From the NCBI GenBank assembly GCA_020829485.1, contig JAIVFU010000121.1, positions 1-18,360 on the forward strand: DNA of 18,360 nt. Reading direction: 5' to 3'. The notes under the pieces were generated by a model, which had not been told where the DNA came from, searched no databases, and was given only the letters and a program-made list of their open reading frames with translations. This document shows positions 1 to 6,301 of the stretch, in pieces. The position numbers and the translations under genes were made by a program. Numbering within the stretch: position 1 is the stretch's first letter; each line of letters begins with the position of its first letter. Source of the stretch: Nostoc sp. CHAB 5834. GTDB taxonomy: Bacteria; Cyanobacteriota; Cyanobacteriia; Cyanobacteriales; Nostocaceae.

Positions 1-1
1 C

Positions 2-109
2 GATGCAGCGGAGGCGAGAGCCGGTGAAGCTGCGTTGAATAAGGGAAGGCCTTCAGGCCTGCCCGAGGCTGGATATGGCCTTCCAGATGTGGGAATCCCC
101 TTCCTTTAG
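2..109 (+). CDS. Possible C-terminal end of a gene cut by the left edge
   Basis: Frame 2 is open from the first base to a TAG at 107-109 and gives about 35 residues ending GLPDVGIPFL. The reading has plausible codon use and an Ala/Glu-rich stretch followed by a Gly/Pro-rich tail. No family is recognised from so short a piece. Inside it lies an inverted repeat, GGAAGGCC (44-51) with GGCCTTCC (77-84). A G/C hairpin (about 97-116) sits at the stop codon but has no T-run, so it is only a weak terminator candidate. The gene would converge on the minus-strand gene at 127-741. The open frame could also be chance. Confidence 0.35.
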   Translation, partial: DAAEARAGEAALNKGRPSGLPEAGYGLPDVGIPFL

Positions 110-126
110 GGAGGGGAGGATGTCAA

Positions 127-741
127 TTAATTACGTTCCGATGCCTCATATATCAGCTGCACCACTACCTCATCGAGTTCTGCCTTGCCCGCGGCCTTGA
201 CTGCCAGTTTCCCCGTGTAGAGCAGTCGCGATTCCAGAACATTGACGCACTCAGCAGGTACAGAGATATCGAGGGAAGCCCAATCTTCGCTGAGGGCGCT
301 CTTGGGCCCATAGGTGTGGAGTTCCTTGAGGCTCAGGTCCAGGGACACGGTTACATCTCCCTTCGGGTTCGAGTAGTCAACCTTCCACTTGTCCCCAGCT
401 TTTGGAGGGTTCTGGCATTCCTCGTCATAGGAAACGCGAGCGCTCCCTCGCATGTAGCCCTCGAATTTCTTTTCAAGCGCATAGGCCTTTCCCTTAACGC
501 TCACATGTAAGGTGTCCGTGATACCGATGGCCAAGGGTGGAGGAATGTCCCCCTTCTTAGAGATTTTTTTGATATCAGATTTGCTGTTCTTATCGGACGT
601 CCGATAAGCTTCAAACCAGGAGTCGCTGACGGCAGCTTGCTCTACTGCGGCCGCTGAAGGCGAATAGGGCGCGTCCAGCAGTCCTGCGAAAGAGTGGATG
701 CTCAGGGCAGACATTGCTGCAAGAAGAATTTGTTTTTTCAT
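127..741 (-). CDS. Small exported protein of unknown function
   Basis: This 204-residue protein begins with a short Lys-rich n-region (MKKQ), a hydrophobic core (about residues 5-18) and a likely signal peptidase site near residues 18-20, so it should be secreted to the periplasm or beyond. The rest is soluble, rich in beta-prone segments, and has two cysteines (in DEEC and PAEC) that could form a disulfide. No known domain is recognised. It is the last gene of the minus-strand run, starting 28 bases after the ATPase stop codon, so it is probably co-transcribed with it. No good Shine-Dalgarno sequence is visible before the ATG, which fits weak or coupled translation. A role alongside the ATPase, for example as an envelope component, is inference. 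Confidence 0.75.
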   Translation of the reverse strand: MKKQILLAAMSALSIHSFAGLLDAPYSPSAAAVEQAAVSDSWFEAYRTSDKNSKSDIKKISKKGDIPPPLAIGITDTLHVSVKGKAYALEKKFEGYMRGSARVSYDEECQNPPKAGDKWKVDYSNPKGDVTVSLDLSLKELHTYGPKSALSEDWASLDISVPAECVNVLESRLLYTGKLAVKAAGKAELDEVVVQLIYEASERN

Positions 742-769
742 TATTTTCGGGTACTTGTTACTGTGGAAA

Positions 770-2266
770 TTATGAAATTTGGGGGACCATAATCCAGCGC
801 CATCGCGTCTTGTTCGAAGAGCGCTCTTTCATCTGAACTGCCATGGTCTTAGTGGGCTGTATCCACTCCAGAAGCTTCATCTCCATGAGAAGCTTGCTGG
901 CAGAAGTTTTCCAGAACGTTTCGTCCAGTCCAAGTACAACCTTAGTGCCCATCGAACTCATCATCTGTGTCGGAACGTTTTCTGTAGACTGGTTGGCCGC
1001 CCATAGCGCCAACCCGTACTTCCGAGCTTGGGTAGCAATAATGCCGATGATGCCGTCGCCGTTCACGTCCGAATTGGAGATGTAGGTTCCGAGCTCGTCC
1101 AACACGATTACTTCAACCACTTCGGATTGCTCGCCCCGCTCTATGGCTTTGTAGAAAATATCGGTCAGCATGAACAGCACAAGCATCTTCTTTTCTTCCA
1201 TCAGAAGTGCGTTGAGCTTGTAGCGCCAAACCTGTGCATCAGGGTCAAACGGAGGAGCATGAGGCTTGAGAACCCCAGTCGCCAGGATGTTAAGTAGCCG
1301 GTCTAATACTCCCTTGAGGACTTCAGGGGAGTCATACTTCATCAAGCTTTCCAGCTCATACCCGGTCTTGACCGCCTTAGCGTATTGCACGAAGGCGTCA
1401 ATCGCGTCGTTTCTTGCCTGGTCCACAGACATTTCAGTGTCCGAAGAGGCAACGTTGTGGGCACGGGCCTTGAGTGATTCCAGCACCTTTCTCTGGTGCG
1501 AGCGTGCCGCCTTGTTCAGCTCACCAAGGGCCTTAACGCCCTTTTGGTCCGTACCTAGAAATCGTTCTTCATGAATGCGTCGTGCATACGCAACCACATC
1601 CCGGATAGAGGGGTAGGTTCGCTCACGGTATGCAGGGGACCACTTTTTGACAGCACCTTCGTACTTGTGTGCTTGAATCCACCAGTGCTTTTTATCGCCG
1701 TCCCACCGTGCGCCTAAGGCTTTGGCTTCTTCTTTGTCTGCAATTGGGACTTCCAAGTACAAACGATTGTCACTACCCGACGACAGAAGCTGAGTGTCGA
1801 ATATGTTTAACGTCCAAGTGGAGGGGTCGTTGATTTCAAAGCCGAAGTCACGGTAAACGTCCTCCAGCAAGTTGCGAAGTACAGACTCCTGCTTAACGCC
1901 CAGAGCGGTTTTTGAGGATTCGTTAACGATTCGGATGAATGTCTGAATGCACTTCCGCACCCCCCCAAACAAGGGTGACGGGTTCACTCGTAGGGGGTTG
2001 AGTCCAAAGGGAGCATGTTCGGAGAACACGGCAACGCTTGCGTCTGGGATGTCCAAGTCCCCGTGAACGTCGAAAACATGAAAGCGAACTTTCTTGCTGG
2101 AGCGGATGCCCGCATTAATGAACCGTTTGAAGGTCGAGGACTTTCCTGAGCCGCTGGTCCCTAGCACCAAGAGGTGGGGGTTGATAAGCTGCTTGGTGTC
2201 CATCAGCACTGGCGGGGAAGCGCCAGTTCTTGCTTTAAAGAAGTCTTCTCCTAGCGGAATATGCAT
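770..2266 (-). CDS. HerA/VirB4-like P-loop ATPase with an inserted DUF5710 domain
   Basis: This 498-residue protein has a Walker A motif GTSGSGKSS at residues 36-44, an FDVHGDLD segment at 65-72 typical of the HerA/VirB4/TraG (DUF87-like) group, and a Walker B VIVLDE at 386-391. It continues with ATQARKYGLALWAANQ (about 411-426), like the conserved Gln region of these ATPases. Such enzymes are ring-forming motors that move DNA or protein, or act in end resection. Between the Walker motifs, at about 168-200, sits YLEVPIADKEEAKALGARWD followed by a KHWWI motif, which matches the small DUF5710 domain known from plasmid primase and TraC-type proteins. The N-terminal domain of true VirB4 is missing. 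The gene starts 15 bases after the upstream gene's stop. Whether it is a conjugation, defence or packaging motor cannot be decided here. Confidence 0.8.
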   Translation of the reverse strand: MHIPLGEDFFKARTGASPPVLMDTKQLINPHLLVLGTSGSGKSSTFKRFINAGIRSSKKVRFHVFDVHGDLDIPDASVAVFSEHAPFGLNPLRVNPSPLFGGVRKCIQTFIRIVNESSKTALGVKQESVLRNLLEDVYRDFGFEINDPSTWTLNIFDTQLLSSGSDNRLYLEVPIADKEEAKALGARWDGDKKHWWIQAHKYEGAVKKWSPAYRERTYPSIRDVVAYARRIHEERFLGTDQKGVKALGELNKAARSHQRKVLESLKARAHNVASSDTEMSVDQARNDAIDAFVQYAKAVKTGYELESLMKYDSPEVLKGVLDRLLNILATGVLKPHAPPFDPDAQVWRYKLNALLMEEKKMLVLFMLTDIFYKAIERGEQSEVVEVIVLDELGTYISNSDVNGDGIIGIIATQARKYGLALWAANQSTENVPTQMMSSMGTKVVLGLDETFWKTSASKLLMEMKLLEWIQPTKTMAVQMKERSSNKTRWRWIMVPQIS

Positions 2267-2281
2267 GAGTAAAGCAGGTCA

Positions 2282-3313
2282 TTAGTTGTGGCTAGGAGGC
2301 ACCCAGCCCTTGTTGGGAACCCAAAACGAAGGGGCCTCGTCCTGGTCCGCATCAGATGCGTAGAACAGACGAGGCATCCTGAATAGTCTAGGTAGTTCCA
2401 AGCTGTAAAGAAGCTCATCTACCTTGTCTGTATAGACATCCGGGTCTGCCAAATTGAACTCATAGACGCCTCCCAGAAGTTGGTTCCGGGCATTGACGAT
2501 AGATATGCGCAACGAGTAGAGTCCTTCGTCATGTTGAACCACAACACAAAATGGTCGGACTTGAGTCTTGGGGTTCTTAACAAGAATTCGGCCCAGTTCT
2601 TCTGCAAAACAGCGCATCTCGTACTCATGCAAAAAGTAGGTGCACGCGGTCCAGGGCTTGCCGATACCGATTACGCGGGTTCCATGCTGGTCTACCTTCA
2701 AGTCCGGGGGGCACCGGGTCGAGCTGCGGAGTCGCTCATGAAGTCGAGAAATGTTTTTCTCGTATTTTCTAACTGCAAAAAAGACGACCCGTTCATCGGA
2801 AACATCAGCTCCGACATCTGACGCGGTGATGCTTTCGAGAAACGGAAACGACACACCTTTTGCACGCAATTTAGTGAGTTGTGCGCGCTGATAGGCGCCA
2901 AGAACTGTCTTCTGAATGGCGGTGGCCGTAGCTATGTGCCGGGGGTCAATGTAGATGTCGTGAGGGAGCACGTCCAGATAAATGGACAGCTCCTGCTTGA
3001 GAGAGTCCACATCTAGCTTGAAGTCTTTGCGGCCTCGCGTGAGGCCAAGGTTCAAGGCGTAGCAGGCCCAGTCTTGAGGTTCCCCGTCCATAGCGCGAGT
3101 AGTCTCTGCCATCAGCGAATCAAGGATTCCATCTAGTGCTAATCCGAGGAACTCGTCATCAGAGTCAATCAGCAAGGACTCCAACTCGTTGAACACTTCT
3201 TCGTTCCCCGTATCAAGGGCTAGTTGAAGCGCATGCATGGCGTCAGCATAGGCCTCAGGGGACCCATCAGACGTGAGTACGTTTAGCTTGTTTAAAATGT
3301 GATTTGCGGGCAT
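2282..3313 (-). CDS. Unknown protein encoded upstream of the ATPase
   Basis: This 343-residue protein belongs to no family I recognise. The N-terminal third is helical and acidic, with a repeat-like pattern of hydrophobic residues (about 1-130). The C-terminal half is mixed alpha/beta with Cys-rich spots around RSSTRCPP and PWTACTYF. No signal peptide, membrane segment or nucleotide-binding motif is visible. It sits 15 bases before the ATPase and 56 bases after the lipoprotein gene, all on the minus strand. That spacing suggests one operon and a possible partner of the ATPase, much as HerA-type motors often pair with a second protein such as a nuclease; no nuclease motif is visible here. The start at 3313 has only a weak ribosome binding site. 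Confidence 0.7.
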   Translation of the reverse strand: MPANHILNKLNVLTSDGSPEAYADAMHALQLALDTGNEEVFNELESLLIDSDDEFLGLALDGILDSLMAETTRAMDGEPQDWACYALNLGLTRGRKDFKLDVDSLKQELSIYLDVLPHDIYIDPRHIATATAIQKTVLGAYQRAQLTKLRAKGVSFPFLESITASDVGADVSDERVVFFAVRKYEKNISRLHERLRSSTRCPPDLKVDQHGTRVIGIGKPWTACTYFLHEYEMRCFAEELGRILVKNPKTQVRPFCVVVQHDEGLYSLRISIVNARNQLLGGVYEFNLADPDVYTDKVDELLYSLELPRLFRMPRLFYASDADQDEAPSFWVPNKGWVPPSHN

Positions 3314-3369
3314 AGAAGCGTAGAGCGTTGCTTCTTTGCATAGACAATGGGTTTATCCGGGCGCCGCCG

Positions 3370-4044
3370 CTAGTTTTGCCGCTCGCATTGGCGAAGGAGG
3401 GCGCCAATGCGTTGGTACTCTTGGGGCGTGTCCAGCTTCTGATGCTCCTCGGCCACACCCGACATCACCTGTTCAATTGCGGGTGTAAGCCACTTTGTTT
3501 GCACCTCATTCTGGTACTTCTCCATCTCGGCAAGGTCTTTAAAACTAAAGACAGTCCCCGTAGAAAGTTCCCGAGTCAGAAGGTCATCTAGAAGGGCCTT
3601 GCCTGTTGCTTGAAACCTCCGATAAATGGCCAAATGTTCTTGTTCGTGGCGCAGTACATGCTCGTACATGCAGCTCCCCTCGGGGAATTCGCTTGCAATC
3701 TGAATGACCGGCTTGTGGAGCCTCAGAACGATGTTGCCCTGAGGCACCGCACAAACGCCGGTCAGGCCTTTGACGTAGGAAAACTTGAGGGAGTACTCTT
3801 GAGAGAGGGACGCGGCCGTTAGTCCTAGAGCGTCCCTGGGCCCCATTGATTTGCCGGCCGCAATCAACTGTTGAGATATTTGAGCCCGCGTCATAGCGGT
3901 GTCGATGACTACGGGGTCTTCCACTACGTCAACCGAAATGTGCGACTCACCCAGAAGCGCTCTGCACGCTTTTTCAAACACAGGCTCTTCTCCGCAACCT
4001 GTCAACAGCAATGAACTCGTCAAAATAGCAAAAAAGGTTCTCAC
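3370..4044 (-). CDS. Lipoprotein with a HExxH (metallopeptidase-like) motif
   Basis: This 224-residue protein starts at a GTG; no in-frame ATG lies nearby. The N-terminus MRTFFAILTSSLLLTGC ends in a lipobox with the lipid-bearing cysteine at residue 17, so it should be anchored in the inner or outer membrane. At residues 133-137 it carries HEQEH, inside HVLRHEQEHLAIYRRF, which is a HExxH zinc-binding motif and resembles the HEQGH motif of DUF922-type putative peptidases. Residues 80-125 look beta-rich and precede the motif, as in that family. It is the first gene of the minus-strand run that continues with the unknown protein and the ATPase. Peptidase activity is inferred from the motif only; it could be a cell-wall or periplasmic protein-processing enzyme. 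Confidence 0.75.
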   Translation of the reverse strand: MRTFFAILTSSLLLTGCGEEPVFEKACRALLGESHISVDVVEDPVVIDTAMTRAQISQQLIAAGKSMGPRDALGLTAASLSQEYSLKFSYVKGLTGVCAVPQGNIVLRLHKPVIQIASEFPEGSCMYEHVLRHEQEHLAIYRRFQATGKALLDDLLTRELSTGTVFSFKDLAEMEKYQNEVQTKWLTPAIEQVMSGVAEEHQKLDTPQEYQRIGALLRQCERQN

Positions 4045-4059
4045 AGAATCGTTTGGTTG

Positions 4060-4088
4060 TTGCAGATACCTTGAATAGCGTCTAAAAT
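4060..4088 (+). promoter_or_regulatory. Sigma70-type promoter for the membrane protein gene
   Basis: TTGCAG (4060-4065) and TAAAAT (4083-4088) are separated by 17 bases, close to the TTGACA/TATAAT consensus. It lies in the gap between the divergent lipoprotein gene and the membrane protein, about 30 bases before the ATG at 4119. The match is read from the sequence; activity is inferred. Confidence 0.55.
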
Positions 4089-4118
4089 TTATTTTTCGAT
4101 TTGTCTAATGGAATTTTT

Positions 4119-4568
4119 ATGCACATTTCGAAATTTTCGCTATACGCAGTAGGACTTGTTTTTTATTTAGGCACTATGTCACAGATTGCTTCTCAAATTG
4201 GGTGGTTTATTTTCGTTGGCGCTTGTATGTTCTGTGTCTCGAACGTAGTTCGAGCCGTCATTAAAAACGCATGGAAATGTGAATTCGCCGATGGCGAGGT
4301 TTTCACAACCGAAAGGTTTGGTGATTCGCTACGGGAATCCGTGGCAACTGCTGTTGATTTGCTTGTAGCAAATTGGGTCGCATCTTCATGCGCTCTTGCA
4401 ATTGTTATTGCAACGCTGCTTTTCACCTCAATTGGTGGATTTGCTAGCGTCGGCTATGGCATATTGTCCTATTTGATTTCTGGCGTTGTTTTTCCACACT
4501 TTTTTAGTGCGGAAATAATTGAGTCTGTTACAGACTCGAACCCTGAAATTTCTCAGAAAACTGATTGA
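4119..4568 (+). CDS. AT-rich small integral membrane protein
   Basis: The product is 149 residues when started at the ATG at 4119. A TTG at 4101 would add six residues but has no ribosome binding site, while TGGA lies before the ATG. Hydrophobic segments at about residues 4-22, 27-48, 80-105 and 108-130 suggest four membrane helices, with a short polar loop (about 52-78) between the pairs and an acidic Ser-rich tail. No family is recognised. The gene has its own promoter upstream and a terminator at 4629-4652, and stands alone between divergent and convergent neighbours. Its codon use is visibly more AT-rich than the flanking genes, which suggests a separate origin. A transporter-like or accessory membrane role is possible, but nothing specific is shown. 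Confidence 0.7.
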   Translation: MHISKFSLYAVGLVFYLGTMSQIASQIGWFIFVGACMFCVSNVVRAVIKNAWKCEFADGEVFTTERFGDSLRESVATAVDLLVANWVASSCALAIVIATLLFTSIGGFASVGYGILSYLISGVVFPHFFSAEIIESVTDSNPEISQKTD

Positions 4569-4628
4569 TTTATTGATTGAAGCTTTTGCTTCCCCTTATT
4601 CATTGCTTAACCGCAATATGATTCATCA

Positions 4629-4652
4629 GCCACCTTCACAGGTGGCTTTTTT
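4629..4652 (+). terminator. Intrinsic terminator after the membrane protein gene
   Basis: GCCACCT and AGGTGGC pair around a TCAC loop and are followed by six T (4647-4652). It lies about 60 bases after the stop codon at 4568. Confidence 0.8.
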
Positions 4653-4671
4653 CATTTCTCGGGGGTAAGAG

Positions 4672-4700
4672 AAAAGGGCGTCTGTACAGACGCCCTTTTT
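4672..4700 (-). terminator. Long palindromic terminator, probably bidirectional
   Basis: A near-perfect palindrome with AAAAGGGCGTCTG on the left and CAGACGCCCTTTT on the right has A- and T-runs on its two flanks, so it can stop transcription from both sides. It ends two bases before the stop codon of the macro-domain gene, and is its terminator on the minus strand. It also backs up the plus-strand terminator at 4629. Confidence 0.8.
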
Positions 4701-4702
4701 AA

Positions 4703-5209
4703 TCAAGTCGGGGGAAGAACCCACAACGTGCTATCGACGTCCCCCAGCTCATCATCAATAATGAGCTTGATTTCGTCCCAGTTGCCATTGGCAAGACCTG
4801 CACCAATCAAGTTGAAGTTGACTGCTACGTGGGCTTGAACCGCAAGATTTTTTACTTTGCGAAAACATTCGCGCACCGCGTCGTAGTCAACGTACCGCAC
4901 ACTCTTGTCATTGCCGTAATACCGCTGCGTCATGGCATTGACCGCAATGAGCCCGGGCGGCAGTTGTGTGGTCAAAGCAGCTAACCCAAGGGTTTCACTT
5001 TGACTCGCAAAGGAGGTGCTTCCAACGCTTACCAGTTGCCCAAGATGAAGCCCTCTTTGCCGAAATTCCTCCGCGTATGCGGAATACACCGACGGCCATT
5101 TGTTCTTGATAAATAATGCAATGCCGGACCCCATCTTTCCTTGGCAGTTACAACCATGGACGATGATGCCCTCGGTGACATCCAATAAGCTTCCCGTTTT
5201 CACTTTCAT
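4703..5209 (-). CDS. Macro-domain (ADP-ribose-binding) protein
   Basis: This 168-residue protein is a stand-alone macro domain. Its features are GSLLDVTEGIIVHGCNCQG (about 6-24), GSGIA (27-31), AVNAMTQRYYG (89-99) and IGAGLANGNW (135-144). Macro domains bind ADP-ribose and many remove ADP-ribose from proteins or DNA, or hydrolyse O-acetyl-ADP-ribose. The layout resembles the short phage/ALC1/TARG1-like branch. I chose the ATG at 5209, not an upstream in-frame ATG at 5242, because the upstream gene's TGA overlaps it as ATGA, a classical coupling signal. Its partner is the unknown protein just upstream. Reversal of a modification made by, or aimed at, the partner is possible but is inference. 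The terminator at 4672-4700 follows. Confidence 0.85.
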   Translation of the reverse strand: MKVKTGSLLDVTEGIIVHGCNCQGKMGSGIALFIKNKWPSVYSAYAEEFRQRGLHLGQLVSVGSTSFASQSETLGLAALTTQLPPGLIAVNAMTQRYYGNDKSVRYVDYDAVRECFRKVKNLAVQAHVAVNFNLIGAGLANGNWDEIKLIIDDELGDVDSTLWVLPPT

Positions 5210-5871
5210 TGCTGAGCGCCCTTTAAGTCGTAATAGCCGCACATCAGGCGGTATGCTGATTCGTTTTCAAAGCTTTCTTTATTATTGTGTTTATTGAGGG
5301 TATTGCCAAACAACGGCGCTCCCATTACAGTGTCAAAGCTCTCTTCCGAGAGCTGCTGCAAATCCACTACGACCGCCTGGATACGAAGGGTTGAGTGGTG
5401 CTTATGCGCGACCGCAATAAAACCCTCGATATAGCTGTTAATACCGCCAAACAAAACAGCTGCGAAGCCTGGCCGAGTGGTCCAGGGTAGTGGGCCCGCA
5501 TCAACGGAGCCTCCCCAGTTACGCTGTTTCCACGCCCTCACCGTCGTGCTGCCATATTTTCTGATGCAGCTTGAAATGCGTTGTGCACCTTCTAGGCACT
5601 TTGCATCATTCCGAACGAATGCGGCCGCAGATGAGAGTGTCACCGTATCAGCCGTAAAGGGAAGTGGAATGCTCAGGTCATCTGCTATTCGGAAGCCTTC
5701 TGCATGGTCGCCCTGAAGAAAATGAAAGCCGATGTGGTCGAGTTCATCCACTTCCGGCAAGTCAGCCGGTGCTGGAAGTATTTGACCAAAAGAAAAGGGC
5801 TCGTGAGTAAATGCCGAAATGCGAACCTCGGACCCAGTCAACACCAAAAGATGCTGATATCTCGAATTCAT
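5206..5871 (-). CDS. Unknown protein coupled to the macro-domain gene
   Basis: This 221-residue protein has no family I recognise. It is soluble and mixed alpha/beta, with notable stretches at RNDAKCLEGAQRISSCIRKY (about 87-106) and WKQRNWGG (113-120), and two hydrophobic beta-like runs, AAVLFGG and IQAVVVDL (about 137-170). Its start has a strong ribosome binding site, AGGAG, six bases before the ATG. Its stop overlaps the start of the macro-domain gene by four bases (ATGA), so the two should be made together. I compared it by eye with DarT, the DNA ADP-ribosyltransferase usually found beside a macro-domain antitoxin, and saw no matching motifs. It might be an ADP-ribosylation-related enzyme, a substrate, or an unrelated partner. 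Confidence 0.75.
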   Translation of the reverse strand: MNSRYQHLLVLTGSEVRISAFTHEPFSFGQILPAPADLPEVDELDHIGFHFLQGDHAEGFRIADDLSIPLPFTADTVTLSSAAAFVRNDAKCLEGAQRISSCIRKYGSTTVRAWKQRNWGGSVDAGPLPWTTRPGFAAVLFGGINSYIEGFIAVAHKHHSTLRIQAVVVDLQQLSEESFDTVMGAPLFGNTLNKHNNKESFENESAYRLMCGYYDLKGAQQ

Positions 5872-5925
5872 ATAGCTCCTCTGTCTTTAGTTTCTGAGGA
5901 GTATAGGACCGAAAAAATCAACTCT

Positions 5926-6216
5926 TTAGTCTCGCTTTTCAGAAGGCTCTGTATCTTCTGTCAGCGTCAGGACAGAGGCCCCGACTTTCGTAAGTCCGTT
6001 CTTTACGGATTCACCAGCTTCGAGGGTGGCTTCCCCAAAGCGCTCCAGAGATTCCCGGGAGGTATCTGCCGCTTCAAGTGCTGAGCCCTTCGCATCAAGG
6101 ACTTGGTTACCCACATTCTCTAAAGTGGATTTAGCGCGGGTTGTCGCATTTTGAGCGGCATCTTGACTGCAACCCAGGAGCAAAACAGTTGTCAAAAGAA
6201 AGAAAGGCAATCGCAT
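5926..6216 (-). CDS. Small alpha-helical lipoprotein
   Basis: The product is 96 residues when started at 6216. Longer in-frame starts exist, but GGAG lies six bases before this ATG and the signal sequence begins here. The N-terminus MRLPFFLLTTVLLLGC is a lipoprotein signal with a lipobox LLLGC, so the mature protein is lipid-anchored. The rest is one long, charged, Ala/Glu-rich helix pattern (TTRAKSTLENVGNQ onward), likely a coiled coil, similar in style to small entericidin- or LEA-like stress lipoproteins. No exact family can be named. It lies just downstream of the terminator of the regulator gene and 54 bases before the macro/unknown pair, on the same strand. Confidence 0.65.
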   Translation of the reverse strand: MRLPFFLLTTVLLLGCSQDAAQNATTRAKSTLENVGNQVLDAKGSALEAADTSRESLERFGEATLEAGESVKNGLTKVGASVLTLTEDTEPSEKRD

Positions 6217-6252
6217 TTGGCACTCCGAAGTACATGCTTCGTATAGGATTAC

Positions 6253-6281
6253 CAAAAAAAAGCGCCGATAAACGGCGCTTC
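6253..6281 (-). terminator. Intrinsic terminator of the double-HTH gene
   Basis: On the minus strand AAGCGCC and GGCGCTT form a 7-bp stem around GTTTATC, followed by a run of at least eight T. It lies about 20 bases after the stop codon at 6302. Confidence 0.85.
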
Positions 6282-6301
6282 GGGTGTGCGAGAGGAGCTT
6301 G

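Noticed and set aside
1028..1574. Plus-strand open frames opposite the ATPase
   Set aside because: Antisense shadows of a gene with clear ATPase motifs.
4703..5871. Reading the macro pair as DarT-DarG
   Set aside because: The 221-residue partner lacks the DarT motifs I know, and the macro protein lacks the long C-terminal extension of DarG.
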